Below, piece by piece: positions 8,022-16,188 of a DNA stretch of 64,000 nt. Below the pieces are notes generated by a model. That model was given only the letters and a program-made list of their open reading frames with translations. It ran no database searches and was not told the DNA's origin. Position numbers and translations under genes: made by a program. Source of the DNA: Caldiserica bacterium UBA646 (GTDB lineage: Bacteria > Caldisericota > Caldisericia > Caldisericales > Caldisericaceae); assembly GCA_002299965.1 (NCBI GenBank), contig DBOM01000062.1, positions 16,977 through 80,976 of the forward strand. Direction: 5' to 3'. Position 1 is the first letter of the stretch, and the number at the start of each line of letters is the position of its first letter.

Positions 8022-8174
8022 TTAAAACCTCCTTTAATTTTTAATCTTTTAGAACCTTTTCGAGTTTTTTTCCTTTTGCACCCCCTAACTTCTTTTTAGG
8101 CAAAATTTAACTAGGAATATGTTCATATACTGCTCTTAACTTAATATACAATATTCATCACTAAGACCTCATTT
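8022..8174 (-). promoter_or_regulatory. Long structured 5' leader of the permease gene
   Basis: About 150 bases lie between the predicted start site and the permease ATG. On the minus strand GAATAT near 8153-8148 can pair with ATATTC near 8121-8116, enclosing a second TATAT/GTATA pairing. Further down, TTTTGC (8105-8100) pairs with GCAAAA (8079-8074) and CTAA (8099-8096) with TTAG (8088-8085). I looked for the purine-riboswitch core and did not find it. AAGGAGG follows 7 bases before the ATG. Function is unknown. Confidence 0.4.
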
Positions 8175-8180
8175 TACATT

Positions 8181-8208
8181 AATATAACTTCATTTTTTTT
8201 TAAGTCAA
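8181..8208 (-). promoter_or_regulatory. Promoter for permease gene
   Basis: On the minus strand TTGACT (8208-8203), a 16-base spacer and TATATT (8186-8181) fit a sigma-70-type promoter. Start is expected near 8174. Confidence 0.7.
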
Positions 8209-8608
8209 GTTCTTGCATGAGTTACCTATATTTAAATGATATATATTATTTCAAAAAAAATCTATAGAGGACAAACACCGAAAACTCCTATAATCTCTCT
8301 AACAATACATGAAACAGGATAATCTATAAATCTTGAGTTGAGCCCTTAATATCTTCAAATAATAAATTAAGCTGGTTGTTCGGGAATTTTTTCTTCATTT
8401 TGACACATCAAACGATTCTACAGTAAGCGCCACACTTCTTGATAATGCAATAGTTTTTAAGCTGAATACTCATTTTTCTTTTTAAAAACTTTAAGATATC
8501 CATCCCGTTATTCACAGTTTTGAAGTATTTACCAATGATTTTATGATCAAGAAAAATAAAGTTAGTTCACGTAAAAGAATAAAATTTTATTGCTGCTCAT
8601 CAACTATC
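8209..8608. other. Intergenic stretch without recognised features
   Basis: About 400 AT-rich bases between the divergent promoters of the permease and the DRTGG gene. I see no open frame with a ribosome site, no strong hairpin, no repeat array and no tRNA-like fold. It could hold operator sites for the two divergent units, but none can be named. Confidence 0.5.
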
Positions 8609-8637
8609 TTGACTATTTTATTAATATAAGATAGTAT
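8609..8637 (+). promoter_or_regulatory. Promoter for DRTGG module
   Basis: TTGACT (8609-8614), a 17-base spacer and TAGTAT (8632-8637) form a near-consensus promoter 31 bases before the ATG at 8668. Confidence 0.8.
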
Positions 8638-8667
8638 TTATATTAATACAGAATCAAGGAGAATAAA

Positions 8668-9033
8668 ATGAAAATAAAAACAATAATAGATATAACAAAA
8701 GCAGAAACTCTTCAGAAAAACGGCACCACAGACATCGATATTAAATATGCATTTGCTGCAGATTTGATGAGCGATACATTATTTATTATAAGTAGAGAAG
8801 AAGAACCGGTACTGCTTATTTCAGGAATTACAGACCAATCTGTTGTAAGAACTGCTATAATACTTGACATTCCTGCTGTGCTCGTCGTAAGAGGCAAAAC
8901 AGTTCCTCAAAAAACGATCGAGCTTGCAAAGGAAAATAATATTATAATGCTTAGAACCCATTATATAATGTTTGTAACTTGCGGACTTCTCTATAAAGAA
9001 GGGTTAAAAGGAGCTCCATGGCAGAAAAGATAA
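8668..9033 (+). CDS. DRTGG-domain protein
   Basis: The 121 residues form a single DRTGG-type domain, a small alpha/beta regulatory domain whose ligand is not established. It also occurs in CBS-pair proteins and next to iron-only hydrogenase genes in clostridia. The ordering of strands ISGITDQSVVRTAIILDIPAVL and the later KTVPQKTIELAKENNII block parallel the C-terminal third of the next protein, so the two are paralogous. AAGGAGA precedes the ATG. The last 16 bases overlap the next gene, suggesting coupled translation and a shared complex. No DNA-binding or catalytic motif is visible. Confidence 0.75.
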   Translation: MKIKTIIDITKAETLQKNGTTDIDIKYAFAADLMSDTLFIISREEEPVLLISGITDQSVVRTAIILDIPAVLVVRGKTVPQKTIELAKENNIIMLRTHYIMFVTCGLLYKEGLKGAPWQKR

Positions 9034-9848
9034 AAATATTTCAATTTCCCATAAAAGGTAGCGATTTTGACCATATTGGTAATGCAACAATTGAGACACG
9101 AAAATTAGTTAAAATTGCTTTCGAAAAAGAAGAGTGTTTCAAAAATACATCATTTTCTGATAGCAATAGAGATTTTTTAAGGAGATTTGGTATATGCGCA
9201 TACGAAGCAGAAGCAAATGTAATTATACATGCTCATTACGGATTATTTAAAACAATTCTCTGTTGCAAAAAAATCAAGGGAGAGGTAATAGATAGGGGGC
9301 CGGGAATTCCGTCCATTTTAAACGCGCTTACACCTGGATTTTCAACTGCATCTGAGACTGCAAAATCCTTGGGGTTCGGCGCAGGCGTAGGTCTAAATAA
9401 TATTCAAAAGATAGCCGATTTTACCATGCTACACTCAGAAAAAGGAAAGGGTACATCACTTCAATTTGAAGTATGGAAAGCAAAAGACAACGAAATAGGG
9501 AGAATAGCAATGAAAATAAAACAAATTATCAAGGTTTTAAAACTTGAATTAGTTACAAAAAATGTAGACATGGAAAAAGAGGTAAAATCTGCATATTCAT
9601 GCGACCTGTTAAGTAATGTGCTTGCAAAAGCAGGAAATGAGTCCACATGGCTCACTGTGCAAACAAATATCAATATAATAGGCGTTGCAACAATTAAAAG
9701 AATACCAATTATTATAATTGCTGAGAACAGCACGATACCCAGGCAAACTATTGTAAAAGCAGAAGAAAATGGAATAATCATAGCAAAAGGAAAGGAAGAT
9801 ACTTTTACAATTTCAGGCAAATTGTACGAGCTTTTCCAAAAAGAGTAA
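9018..9848 (+). CDS. HATPase (anti-sigma/serine-kinase-like) fused to DRTGG domain
   Basis: A 276-residue fusion. Residues about 20-155 are a GHKL ATPase of the RsbW/RsbT type. The N-box is EAEANVIIH (63-71), the G1 box DRGPG (92-96) and the G2 box GFGAGVG (119-125). Residues 165-276 are a DRTGG domain related to the preceding gene product. Such GHKL proteins phosphorylate a partner anti-anti-sigma or switch protein; no such partner lies in this window. Met165 (ATG 9510) has its own GGGAG site seven bases upstream, so a free DRTGG domain could also be made. AAAGGAG precedes the main ATG at 9018. The real role is unknown. Confidence 0.82.
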   Translation: MAEKIKIFQFPIKGSDFDHIGNATIETRKLVKIAFEKEECFKNTSFSDSNRDFLRRFGICAYEAEANVIIHAHYGLFKTILCCKKIKGEVIDRGPGIPSILNALTPGFSTASETAKSLGFGAGVGLNNIQKIADFTMLHSEKGKGTSLQFEVWKAKDNEIGRIAMKIKQIIKVLKLELVTKNVDMEKEVKSAYSCDLLSNVLAKAGNESTWLTVQTNINIIGVATIKRIPIIIIAENSTIPRQTIVKAEENGIIIAKGKEDTFTISGKLYELFQKE

Positions 9849-10031
9849 CTTATCATAACATATACGATTTAACAAATTATTTCTGAAGTTAGGTACAATG
9901 TTTGTAGTGATAAATGGAATATTCTTCAGAGGATAAAATCTCCAACTAAAAAATAGAGAGAACTAATCTTTTAAAAAACTAAAATACACAGCAAAAAACT
10001 CTTTCAAAGAAAAACTTACTATATATCTGGT

Positions 10032-11612
10032 TTATCCAAGCAAATCTTTTAAACTATGAATTTTTATCCCCTGATACGATGTAATCTTGGGGAAATCCGA
10101 TACCACAACATCCTTTGCTTTTATCTTTTTAGCAATAAGTACAGCTTCTGCTGTGCTTATTTTAGAAGCAATTCTATGCGCAAGGTCGTCTATAAAATTT
10201 ATTTCTATCGAAGTTAGGGCAATAACCCCTATTCTATATTTCATTTTAATGTCTTCCTCTAATTGCGATTGAGCAGATACTGAAACAAATGCCTGGTTCA
10301 AATATTCAGTTTTTCTCAATTTTAGCAACTCTAATAATGAATCAGCATCCATCACAACACCACTTTTAAAAACTGGTGGGAGAGGAGGAATTTTTTCTTG
10401 TTGAGGTTCTTTGGCGGTTTTTTCCTCTTCTTTGCCAATCTTTTCAGGAGCTATAGGCCCTTTTGCTTGCTCTTCCTCAGTTTCCAGTGACTCCTGCTCC
10501 AAGGATTCACGCTTCACCTTCTCAAGTAAAAGATCAAGCGAACTTTTTGTTTCTTCCGAAACCTCTTCCTTTCTTTCTTCAGCTGGAATGGCTTTCTCCT
10601 TAGGAGCAGAAGGCTCCTTTTCTTCTCCTTTCAGGCTTGTCTCTGTGTCGCGCTTTTCGGGTTTCTCTTTTTCCTCCGTTTCTAACTTTTCCTTAATCTC
10701 ATTTACTGTCTCTTTCGGCAATTCAGTTTCTTTTTCTGTTTCTAAAGGTTTTACATTCAATTCTTCTGCTTCTACCCCTTTTTCTTTATCAGATGGAGAG
10801 ATTACCTCTTTTGTTTCATTAATCTTTCCGGGAATTTGCTCAACAACTATTTTCTCAACCTGCTCCTTTTTCTCTAATGGTTTTTTTGCTTCTTCCTTTG
10901 AAACGGGAGGAATAGGTTCTTTTATTTCCGAGGGCTCAACTTGTTTTTGCGCTTTGCTTTTTAAATCAATTTTCTCAACTCTCTTTTGCCCATAAGGAAC
11001 CTTTGCTCCATACGGCGCTTTACTCTTCCCTGGCTTTGCAGCAGCCTCTTCTTTCCCAGTCTTTTCAGGAACAGAAATTGTCTTTGTCTTTTTATCAACT
11101 TCATAATCAATTTTAACCGCTTCTTTTTCTTCCAATACTTTCACATTAAAAGAAGGTATTTTCCTTTGTGATTCTTCCAGTTTAATAGTGGGAAGCGGCT
11201 TTTTCCGTTTTCTCTTTGGAATGAACAAAAGAATGACCAATGCCAAAAGAATATAAAAAAGAATCATAGCAAGTGTGTCTGTGCCAATATCAGGTAAATA
11301 AGCATGAATATAGGGATATATTAATTCAGCTGCAGGAAGAAAAAATTCAACAATTTTTTCCGAAAGATTTTCGAAAAATGGGATTATACTTTTATAAAAC
11401 TCTTGCATTGTATTTGAAACATCTTCTAACAATCCAGAATTAATAGCAGAAGAAAGAACAAGAGTGTTTGCTGAAGAATCCACTGCTCTATTAGAAAAAC
11501 TGCTAAGAATCTCCTTGGTTTCAAGCAATACGGAACCGTCTAGATACACGTTACTGTATATTAAACTAAACATAATCACTATGGCTATCACACTGTACAT
11601 AAATTTCCGCAT
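10032..11612 (-). CDS. Large membrane protein with charged linker and PIN-like C-terminal domain
   Basis: The 526 residues begin with a hydrophobic segment (7-21, signal anchor). A second helix follows at about 114-131 and is followed by KRKRKK, so the rest is cytoplasmic. Residues about 140-410 are a low-complexity Lys/Glu/Pro linker. The last 109 residues look like a PIN-type nuclease fold: Asp422 in MDADSLLEL, Asp475/476, Glu489 in TAEAVLIA and Asp506 in VVVSD sit in PIN-like positions. This assignment is by pattern only. The gene follows rnfB by 47 bases on the same strand. It has no known Rnf counterpart, and its link to the Rnf complex is untested. A secretion or stress-signalling role is equally possible. 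Confidence 0.7.
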   Translation of the reverse strand: MRKFMYSVIAIVIMFSLIYSNVYLDGSVLLETKEILSSFSNRAVDSSANTLVLSSAINSGLLEDVSNTMQEFYKSIIPFFENLSEKIVEFFLPAAELIYPYIHAYLPDIGTDTLAMILFYILLALVILLFIPKRKRKKPLPTIKLEESQRKIPSFNVKVLEEKEAVKIDYEVDKKTKTISVPEKTGKEEAAAKPGKSKAPYGAKVPYGQKRVEKIDLKSKAQKQVEPSEIKEPIPPVSKEEAKKPLEKKEQVEKIVVEQIPGKINETKEVISPSDKEKGVEAEELNVKPLETEKETELPKETVNEIKEKLETEEKEKPEKRDTETSLKGEEKEPSAPKEKAIPAEERKEEVSEETKSSLDLLLEKVKRESLEQESLETEEEQAKGPIAPEKIGKEEEKTAKEPQQEKIPPLPPVFKSGVVMDADSLLELLKLRKTEYLNQAFVSVSAQSQLEEDIKMKYRIGVIALTSIEINFIDDLAHRIASKISTAEAVLIAKKIKAKDVVVSDFPKITSYQGIKIHSLKDLLG

Positions 11613-11659
11613 TTCTTGCCTCCTTTTCTATTATATCAATTATAAAAAATAATTTCAAT

Positions 11660-11959
11660 TTAATTTTCGCTAGTTTTCTTTTTAAAATCTTCTAAAACCT
11701 TTTTAATTTTTTCCGTAGTTGCTGCACCTCCTACAATACAAACATCTACGGGAGCTTGTGCTTCGCCTATTGCCTCCGCACAAGGATGACACCCAGGAAA
11801 ACCACAAGCCCCACATTCTCCATGAGGTAAAACTTCATAAATTGCTTTAAATAACGGATTTTCCTCTACCTTATATTTCTCCGCAAAATAGCCAAGTAAG
11901 GCACCGAAAAAAGCACCAAAACCGCCAACCGTAACTACAGAAATAATAAAAGTTTTCAT
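11660..11959 (-). CDS. rnfB: RnfB-like subunit, short form lacking ferredoxin domains
   Basis: This 99-residue protein holds the RnfB N-terminal membrane helix (about 5-25) and the single [4Fe-4S] domain with Cys49, Cys52, Cys57 and Cys74 (GECGACGFPGC). RnfB proteins are usually 260-330 residues and carry two or more extra [4Fe-4S] clusters in a ferredoxin-like C-terminal half. Here the frame ends cleanly at TAA, and the next gene has no cysteine motifs. It is the last rnf gene, 10 bases after rnfA. The shortening may mean a separate ferredoxin supplies electrons (inference). A sequencing or assembly deletion cannot be excluded. Confidence 0.85.
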   Translation of the reverse strand: MKTFIISVVTVGGFGAFFGALLGYFAEKYKVEENPLFKAIYEVLPHGECGACGFPGCHPCAEAIGEAQAPVDVCIVGGAATTEKIKKVLEDFKKKTSEN

Positions 11960-11969
11960 CTCATACCCC

Positions 11970-12560
11970 TCATTTTATCATCCCCTGAAATCCCATAAAC
12001 GCAAGAGCAACAATCCCTGATACCATATAAGCAATAGCCTTGCCTTTGAAAAAATCAGGAAGTTCTGAATTTCGCAAACGCTCTCTTATGCCAGCAAGAA
12101 TTAACATAGCTATAAAATAGCCGATTGCTGCGCCAACCGCCTCAACAATTGACTCCACAAAATCAAAACCTTGAAGAGAATTGATAAAAGTAACTCCCAA
12201 TATAAGACAATTAGTTGCAATAAGTGGAAGATATATGCCCATTGCCTTATATAAATGAGGAGACATTTTTCTAATATAAATCTCTACAAGCCCAACTAGT
12301 GACCCGATTACAAGTATAAACGACACAATCTGGAGGAATGGCTGAAGATGAAATGGAATCAGTATCCAACGATCAATAATCCATGTCACAGCAGCAGCAA
12401 GCACTGTCACAAATGTCACTGCATACCCCATACCAATAGAAGCATGCATATTATCCGTAAGACCTATATACGAACATAAGCCAAGAAATTGCAACAACAC
12501 AATATTATTTATAAAAGCTGAAGCAACAAAAATTTTGCCGAGGTTTGCAAGATAGCTCAT
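11970..12560 (-). CDS. rnfA: RnfA, integral membrane subunit of Rnf complex
   Basis: The 196-residue polytopic protein matches RnfA/NqrE in length and in the LGLCSYIG motif near residue 29, with a second conserved Cys in IATNCLILG near 108. These cysteines hold a [2Fe-2S] cluster at the RnfA-RnfE interface in known complexes. Six membrane helices are expected. Start overlaps the end of rnfE by 4 bases (ATGA), so translation is coupled. The complex couples ferredoxin oxidation and NAD reduction to sodium or proton export across the cytoplasmic membrane. Confidence 0.95.
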   Translation of the reverse strand: MSYLANLGKIFVASAFINNIVLLQFLGLCSYIGLTDNMHASIGMGYAVTFVTVLAAAVTWIIDRWILIPFHLQPFLQIVSFILVIGSLVGLVEIYIRKMSPHLYKAMGIYLPLIATNCLILGVTFINSLQGFDFVESIVEAVGAAIGYFIAMLILAGIRERLRNSELPDFFKGKAIAYMVSGIVALAFMGFQGMIK

Positions 12561-13162
12561 TTTTTAACCTTCCTTTTCCTTAGAGTAAACTCAAGCCATC
12601 CTACAAGTACGCCTAAAATAAGAAATCCGGCAGGTGGAAGAATCATAACAAGTGCAGGGCTATATGATGCAGGAAATACTCTAAAACCTGCTATAGTACC
12701 GTTACCAAACACTTCCCTAACAGCAGCCATCACAATAATTACCCAACCATAACCAATACTCATTCCAATGCCGTCAAAAATAGAATCTACAATAGAATTT
12801 TGATAAGAAAATGCCTCTGCTCTTCCAATGATAATACAATTTACAACAACAAGAAAAATATAAAGTTTGATTGCTTCATAAATTGAGTTAAAATACGCTC
12901 TGGAGAGAAGTGTAGCAATTGTTGTAAAAGTAGCAATAACCACGACAAATATAGGGACCCTGATATCTCCAGGAATAACCTTTCTTAATAAAGAAATGAT
13001 AATTTCTGAAAATATGAGAACAAAACTAAAAACAAATGTCATCAGTAAAGCATTTTGCACAGAATTAGTTACAGCAACAACTGAGCATAGTCCAATAGCA
13101 AGAATAAGTATTGGATTTGCTGGAGTAATTCCGTTCCAAACAATTCTCCAATATTTTTTCAT
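12557..13162 (-). CDS. rnfE: RnfE, integral membrane subunit of Rnf complex
   Basis: The 201-residue protein matches RnfE/NqrD. LAIGLCSVVAVTNS near residue 25 and VVNCIIIGRAEAF near 108 supply the paired cysteines that mirror those in RnfA. Helices alternate in the inverted-topology pattern of the pair. The start overlaps the end of rnfG by 4 bases and the end overlaps rnfA by 4 bases, so the three are tightly coupled. Confidence 0.95.
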   Translation of the reverse strand: MKKYWRIVWNGITPANPILILAIGLCSVVAVTNSVQNALLMTFVFSFVLIFSEIIISLLRKVIPGDIRVPIFVVVIATFTTIATLLSRAYFNSIYEAIKLYIFLVVVNCIIIGRAEAFSYQNSIVDSIFDGIGMSIGYGWVIIVMAAVREVFGNGTIAGFRVFPASYSPALVMILPPAGFLILGVLVGWLEFTLRKRKVKK

Positions 13163-13755
13163 TCCGACCCTTCCTTTTCTTTAAAATAATTATGTGCAAC
13201 TCTCCCGGCTGCTTTTACTCCATTTGCAACAGCAGCAGAGGTAATTGTAGCTCCTGTAATGGCAATGACGTCTTCCTTGGGCACAAAATTATCAGAAATT
13301 TTCTTCCCCTTAAATTGACCAAGGAATGTTATTTTATTTTCTTTTTCCACATAATAGTCAGAGTTAGAAGCATTTGCACCAAGTCCTGGAGTTTCAAGAC
13401 TTTCCAAAATTTTAACCCCACTTACAGTTCCATCTTTTTTTATTCCAACAAGCAATTTAATCGGAGCCTGACTGCCAGGAGAAGTTGCTTGCAATACTAA
13501 TCCAACAATTTCCTCGTTAAACTTAACAATATATGCATCGTTAATTTGTACAACTGAATCAGACAATTCAAGCTCTTCATCTAACCTTTCAAATTGATAA
13601 TCTCCAGGGAAAACTTCAGAAAGCCCTATCTGCAATGTCTTTGCATCCTGTGCACTTATAACCGGTCCAGTGACCTTATAAACAGCTGCCAGAGCACCGC
13701 CCGATATCGCACCTATAATACCAAGTATCAATGTTAATTTTAGTATTTTATTCAT
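13159..13755 (-). CDS. rnfG: RnfG, FMN-carrying subunit of Rnf complex
   Basis: I start this gene at ATG 13755 (198 residues), which follows AGAAGGATGAG. The longer frame from 13827 would overlap rnfD by 67 bases and add 24 residues with no family match. Residues 5-27 are a single N-terminal membrane helix and the rest is outside. The FMN-binding motif TGATITS is at 167-173, and Thr170 would carry covalent FMN. The residue three before the motif is Ile (164), not the Asp of the usual ApbE recognition pattern Dxx(S/T)xAT. Electrons move through this subunit to the membrane cysteines. Confidence 0.94.
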   Translation of the reverse strand: MNKILKLTLILGIIGAISGGALAAVYKVTGPVISAQDAKTLQIGLSEVFPGDYQFERLDEELELSDSVVQINDAYIVKFNEEIVGLVLQATSPGSQAPIKLLVGIKKDGTVSGVKILESLETPGLGANASNSDYYVEKENKITFLGQFKGKKISDNFVPKEDVIAITGATITSAAVANGVKAAGRVAHNYFKEKEGSE

Positions 13756-13759
13756 ATGC

Positions 13760-14755
13760 TCATCCTTCTCTTTTGGGAGCAAAGTGACCATATACCCTTG
13801 GAAGCATTTTATCAAAAAATGGCACAAAGCAATTCATAATTAATATTGAAAACATAACTCCTTCAGGAGAAGCGCCAAACTGTCTGAAAATAACTGTCAG
13901 AACTCCTAATGAAATGCCATACCATAATCTTCCCTTAATAGTAATAGGAGAAGAGCTATAATCTGTTGCCATAAAAAATGCGCCAAGAAACAGGCCACCT
14001 GAGAGAATAGAAAAAATAGGGTCTCTATTAAAAACAGCGGAGAGGATAAAAACTGTTCCTATGAAACCAGCAGGAATACGCCAATCAATAATCTTTTTTG
14101 CAATAAGAGCAATTCCGCCTATAAGTAAAAGTAGCGCAGATGTTTCGCCAATCGAACCAGCTACATTGCCTAGAAAAAGGGATTTATACATAATTAACCT
14201 TGAACCATCAAACATTGTAAGTAACTCAGAAAATCCCTTCAATTTTATAATATTAAGTGGAGTAGCCGTTGTAATTGCATTTGTGGGAGGAAAAACGCTT
14301 TGCGTAAAAGGTTTTACCCATATCGTCATATATGTAGGCCAAGAAATCATAAGGAATGCTCTTCCAACAAGTGCCGGGTTAAATGGATTAGAACCTATGC
14401 CACCAAAAATCCATTTTCCAAGTATTATTGCTACAAAAGCACCGACTGCTACCATCCAGTACGGCGAAGACGGTGGAAGAGTTAGTGCCAGGAGTAATCC
14501 TGTAGCTGCAGCAGATAAATCATATACTGTCGCCTTTTTCCTGAAAATCAAGCAACTTAGATACTCGGCAACAATTGCAGACAAAATAGAAACTATGATA
14601 ACGCCTAATGTATGTCCAATTCCAAAAAAATACAGTCCTGCTATTGTGGCAGGCATAAGAGCAATCAAAACCCCTCTCATAATGAGAGAAACCTTTGCTT
14701 TATCGCGAATGTGCGGGGAGGATGTTACAATAAGATCAACAAAATTTTCATCCAT
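13760..14755 (-). CDS. rnfD: RnfD, flavinylated membrane subunit of Rnf complex
   Basis: The 331-residue polytopic protein matches RnfD/NqrB. The covalent flavin site is NAITTATPL (159-167) with Thr165 the expected attachment residue. The usual leading Asp is Asn159 here. GSNPFNPALVGRAF near 121-134 is a conserved loop in the family. The start overlaps the rnfC end by 8 bases. With RnfG it forms the flavin relay of the pump. Confidence 0.94.
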   Translation of the reverse strand: MDENFVDLIVTSSPHIRDKAKVSLIMRGVLIALMPATIAGLYFFGIGHTLGVIIVSILSAIVAEYLSCLIFRKKATVYDLSAAATGLLLALTLPPSSPYWMVAVGAFVAIILGKWIFGGIGSNPFNPALVGRAFLMISWPTYMTIWVKPFTQSVFPPTNAITTATPLNIIKLKGFSELLTMFDGSRLIMYKSLFLGNVAGSIGETSALLLLIGGIALIAKKIIDWRIPAGFIGTVFILSAVFNRDPIFSILSGGLFLGAFFMATDYSSSPITIKGRLWYGISLGVLTVIFRQFGASPEGVMFSILIMNCFVPFFDKMLPRVYGHFAPKREG

Positions 14756-16181
14756 TAACTTTTTCTCCTTCGTCTAATTTTTCCTTCGCTTCTTGCGCTT
14801 TTTTTTCTTTTAATGCTTTTATTTTTTCAAATGCAGCTTGCTTTGCTGCTTCAATCTTTCTCTGTTTGAGAATTTTCTGTTTAGCATTTCTCACATTTTC
14901 CGTGAGATGCCTCTTTGAAGGACAGACATATGAACAAACTCCGCATTCAATACAATCAGTTGCATTTAATGTCTCTGTCAGTTTTATGGCCTCTCTCCGC
15001 CAGGCATGATCAATAAGAAGGGGCATAAGCCCAGTAGGACACCAGTCTACACAACGCGAACATCGTATGCAAGGCATCTCATCTTGTGGTGCCATTTCAA
15101 GCACTTCTTCTCCAAAAAATAAAATTCCAGACGTGCCTTTCGTCACTGGTACTTCTATTGTAGGTTGGGCGATTCCCATCATAGGACCACCAAAAATAAG
15201 CTTCCGTAATTTTTTAGTAAGCCCTCCTGTTTGTTGTATTATATCTGTCACAGTAGTACCTATTCTGATAGTATAATTTCCAGGTCTTTTAATTGCAGAA
15301 CCTGAAACAGTAACACCTCGTTCGATCAGTGGCTTTCCTTCAAATACTGCTTCAGAAATAGCTTTTAGTGTGCCAACGTTCTGCACTATTACACCTACTT
15401 CAAGAGGCAGTTTTTCAGCAGGAACTTCTTTTCTGAGTACTGCTTTAATAATCTGTTTTTCGCCTCCCTGAGGATATTTTGTTTTTACCAAAACCACTTC
15501 AATATTATCAAGTTCTCTTTTTTTTACATTCTCTTCAAGCAGTACTGCGGCATCCTTCTTATTGGTTTCGATTGCAATAATACCATGCTTTGCCCCCGTA
15601 ATTTTCATTTCAACAAGGAGTCCCTTAATAATTTTTTCCGGGTATTCCATCATCACCCTGTAGTCTGTTGTAAGATACGGTTCACATTCAGCACCATTCG
15701 CAACAATAACATCAATGACTTTATCTTTAGGAGGGGAAAGTTTGACTGCAGTAGGAAATGTTGCACCACCCATACCTACTATACCTTTATCTCGTATATT
15801 TTTGATAAGATCTTCCTTTGATGAAGATTCTAAAGATTCGATGCCTTTTAGATCACTAACCCATTCCTCTTTAAAATCGTTTTTGATGATAACGCTCTGC
15901 ACTTTTGTTCCTAAAGGAAATGGCCTCAATTCTATAGCAACAACTTCGCCCGATATGGTAGCATGCACAGGAGCAGAAACAAACGCATTTGCACTCCCTA
16001 TTATCTGACCAATTTTTACATGGTCTCCTACTTTAATAATAGGGATATTTGGCGCCCCAATATGCTGGCTCAACGGGATAACCGCAATAGCAGGTGGGGC
16101 TAAGGGGACAAACGGAGAATCTTTCGTCAGTTTATTTTCTTCAGGATGCGCTCCACCTGTCTTGAATGTAAATTCCTTCAT
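14748..16181 (-). CDS. rnfC: RnfC, NADH-binding iron-sulfur subunit of Rnf complex
   Basis: The 477-residue soluble subunit is full length. It starts FKTGGAHPEENK, typical of RnfC. The glycine-rich GMGGATFPT (136-144) is part of the FMN/NADH-binding Complex I 51 kDa-like region. Two [4Fe-4S] sites follow: Cys371, 374, 377, 381 and Cys410, 413, 416, 420. The last 50 residues are a charged helix. It is first in the rnf order C-D-G-E-A-B, common in clostridia. It begins 7 bases after the zinc-ribbon gene, so it may ride on the valS-folC transcript. Confidence 0.96.
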   Translation of the reverse strand: MKEFTFKTGGAHPEENKLTKDSPFVPLAPPAIAVIPLSQHIGAPNIPIIKVGDHVKIGQIIGSANAFVSAPVHATISGEVVAIELRPFPLGTKVQSVIIKNDFKEEWVSDLKGIESLESSSKEDLIKNIRDKGIVGMGGATFPTAVKLSPPKDKVIDVIVANGAECEPYLTTDYRVMMEYPEKIIKGLLVEMKITGAKHGIIAIETNKKDAAVLLEENVKKRELDNIEVVLVKTKYPQGGEKQIIKAVLRKEVPAEKLPLEVGVIVQNVGTLKAISEAVFEGKPLIERGVTVSGSAIKRPGNYTIRIGTTVTDIIQQTGGLTKKLRKLIFGGPMMGIAQPTIEVPVTKGTSGILFFGEEVLEMAPQDEMPCIRCSRCVDWCPTGLMPLLIDHAWRREAIKLTETLNATDCIECGVCSYVCPSKRHLTENVRNAKQKILKQRKIEAAKQAAFEKIKALKEKKAQEAKEKLDEGEKVNG

Positions 16182-16188
16182 TGTTCAC

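Noticed and set aside
8022..8174. Purine (guanine-type) riboswitch before the permease
   Set aside because: The conserved junction bases of that class could not be found on either strand, so it is reported only as an unidentified leader.
10411..10995. A 194-residue plus-strand frame rich in Ser and Phe
   Set aside because: It is the mirror of the Lys/Glu-rich linker of the minus-strand gene. Low complexity makes stops rare on both strands, and no ribosome site precedes it.
13756..13827. Longer start for rnfG
   Set aside because: The added 24 residues lie inside rnfD, carry no family similarity and have no ribosome site, while ATG 13755 has one.
14061..14777. A 238-residue plus-strand frame over rnfD
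   Set aside because: It is antisense to a well-supported rnfD and has no start signals or recognisable domain.
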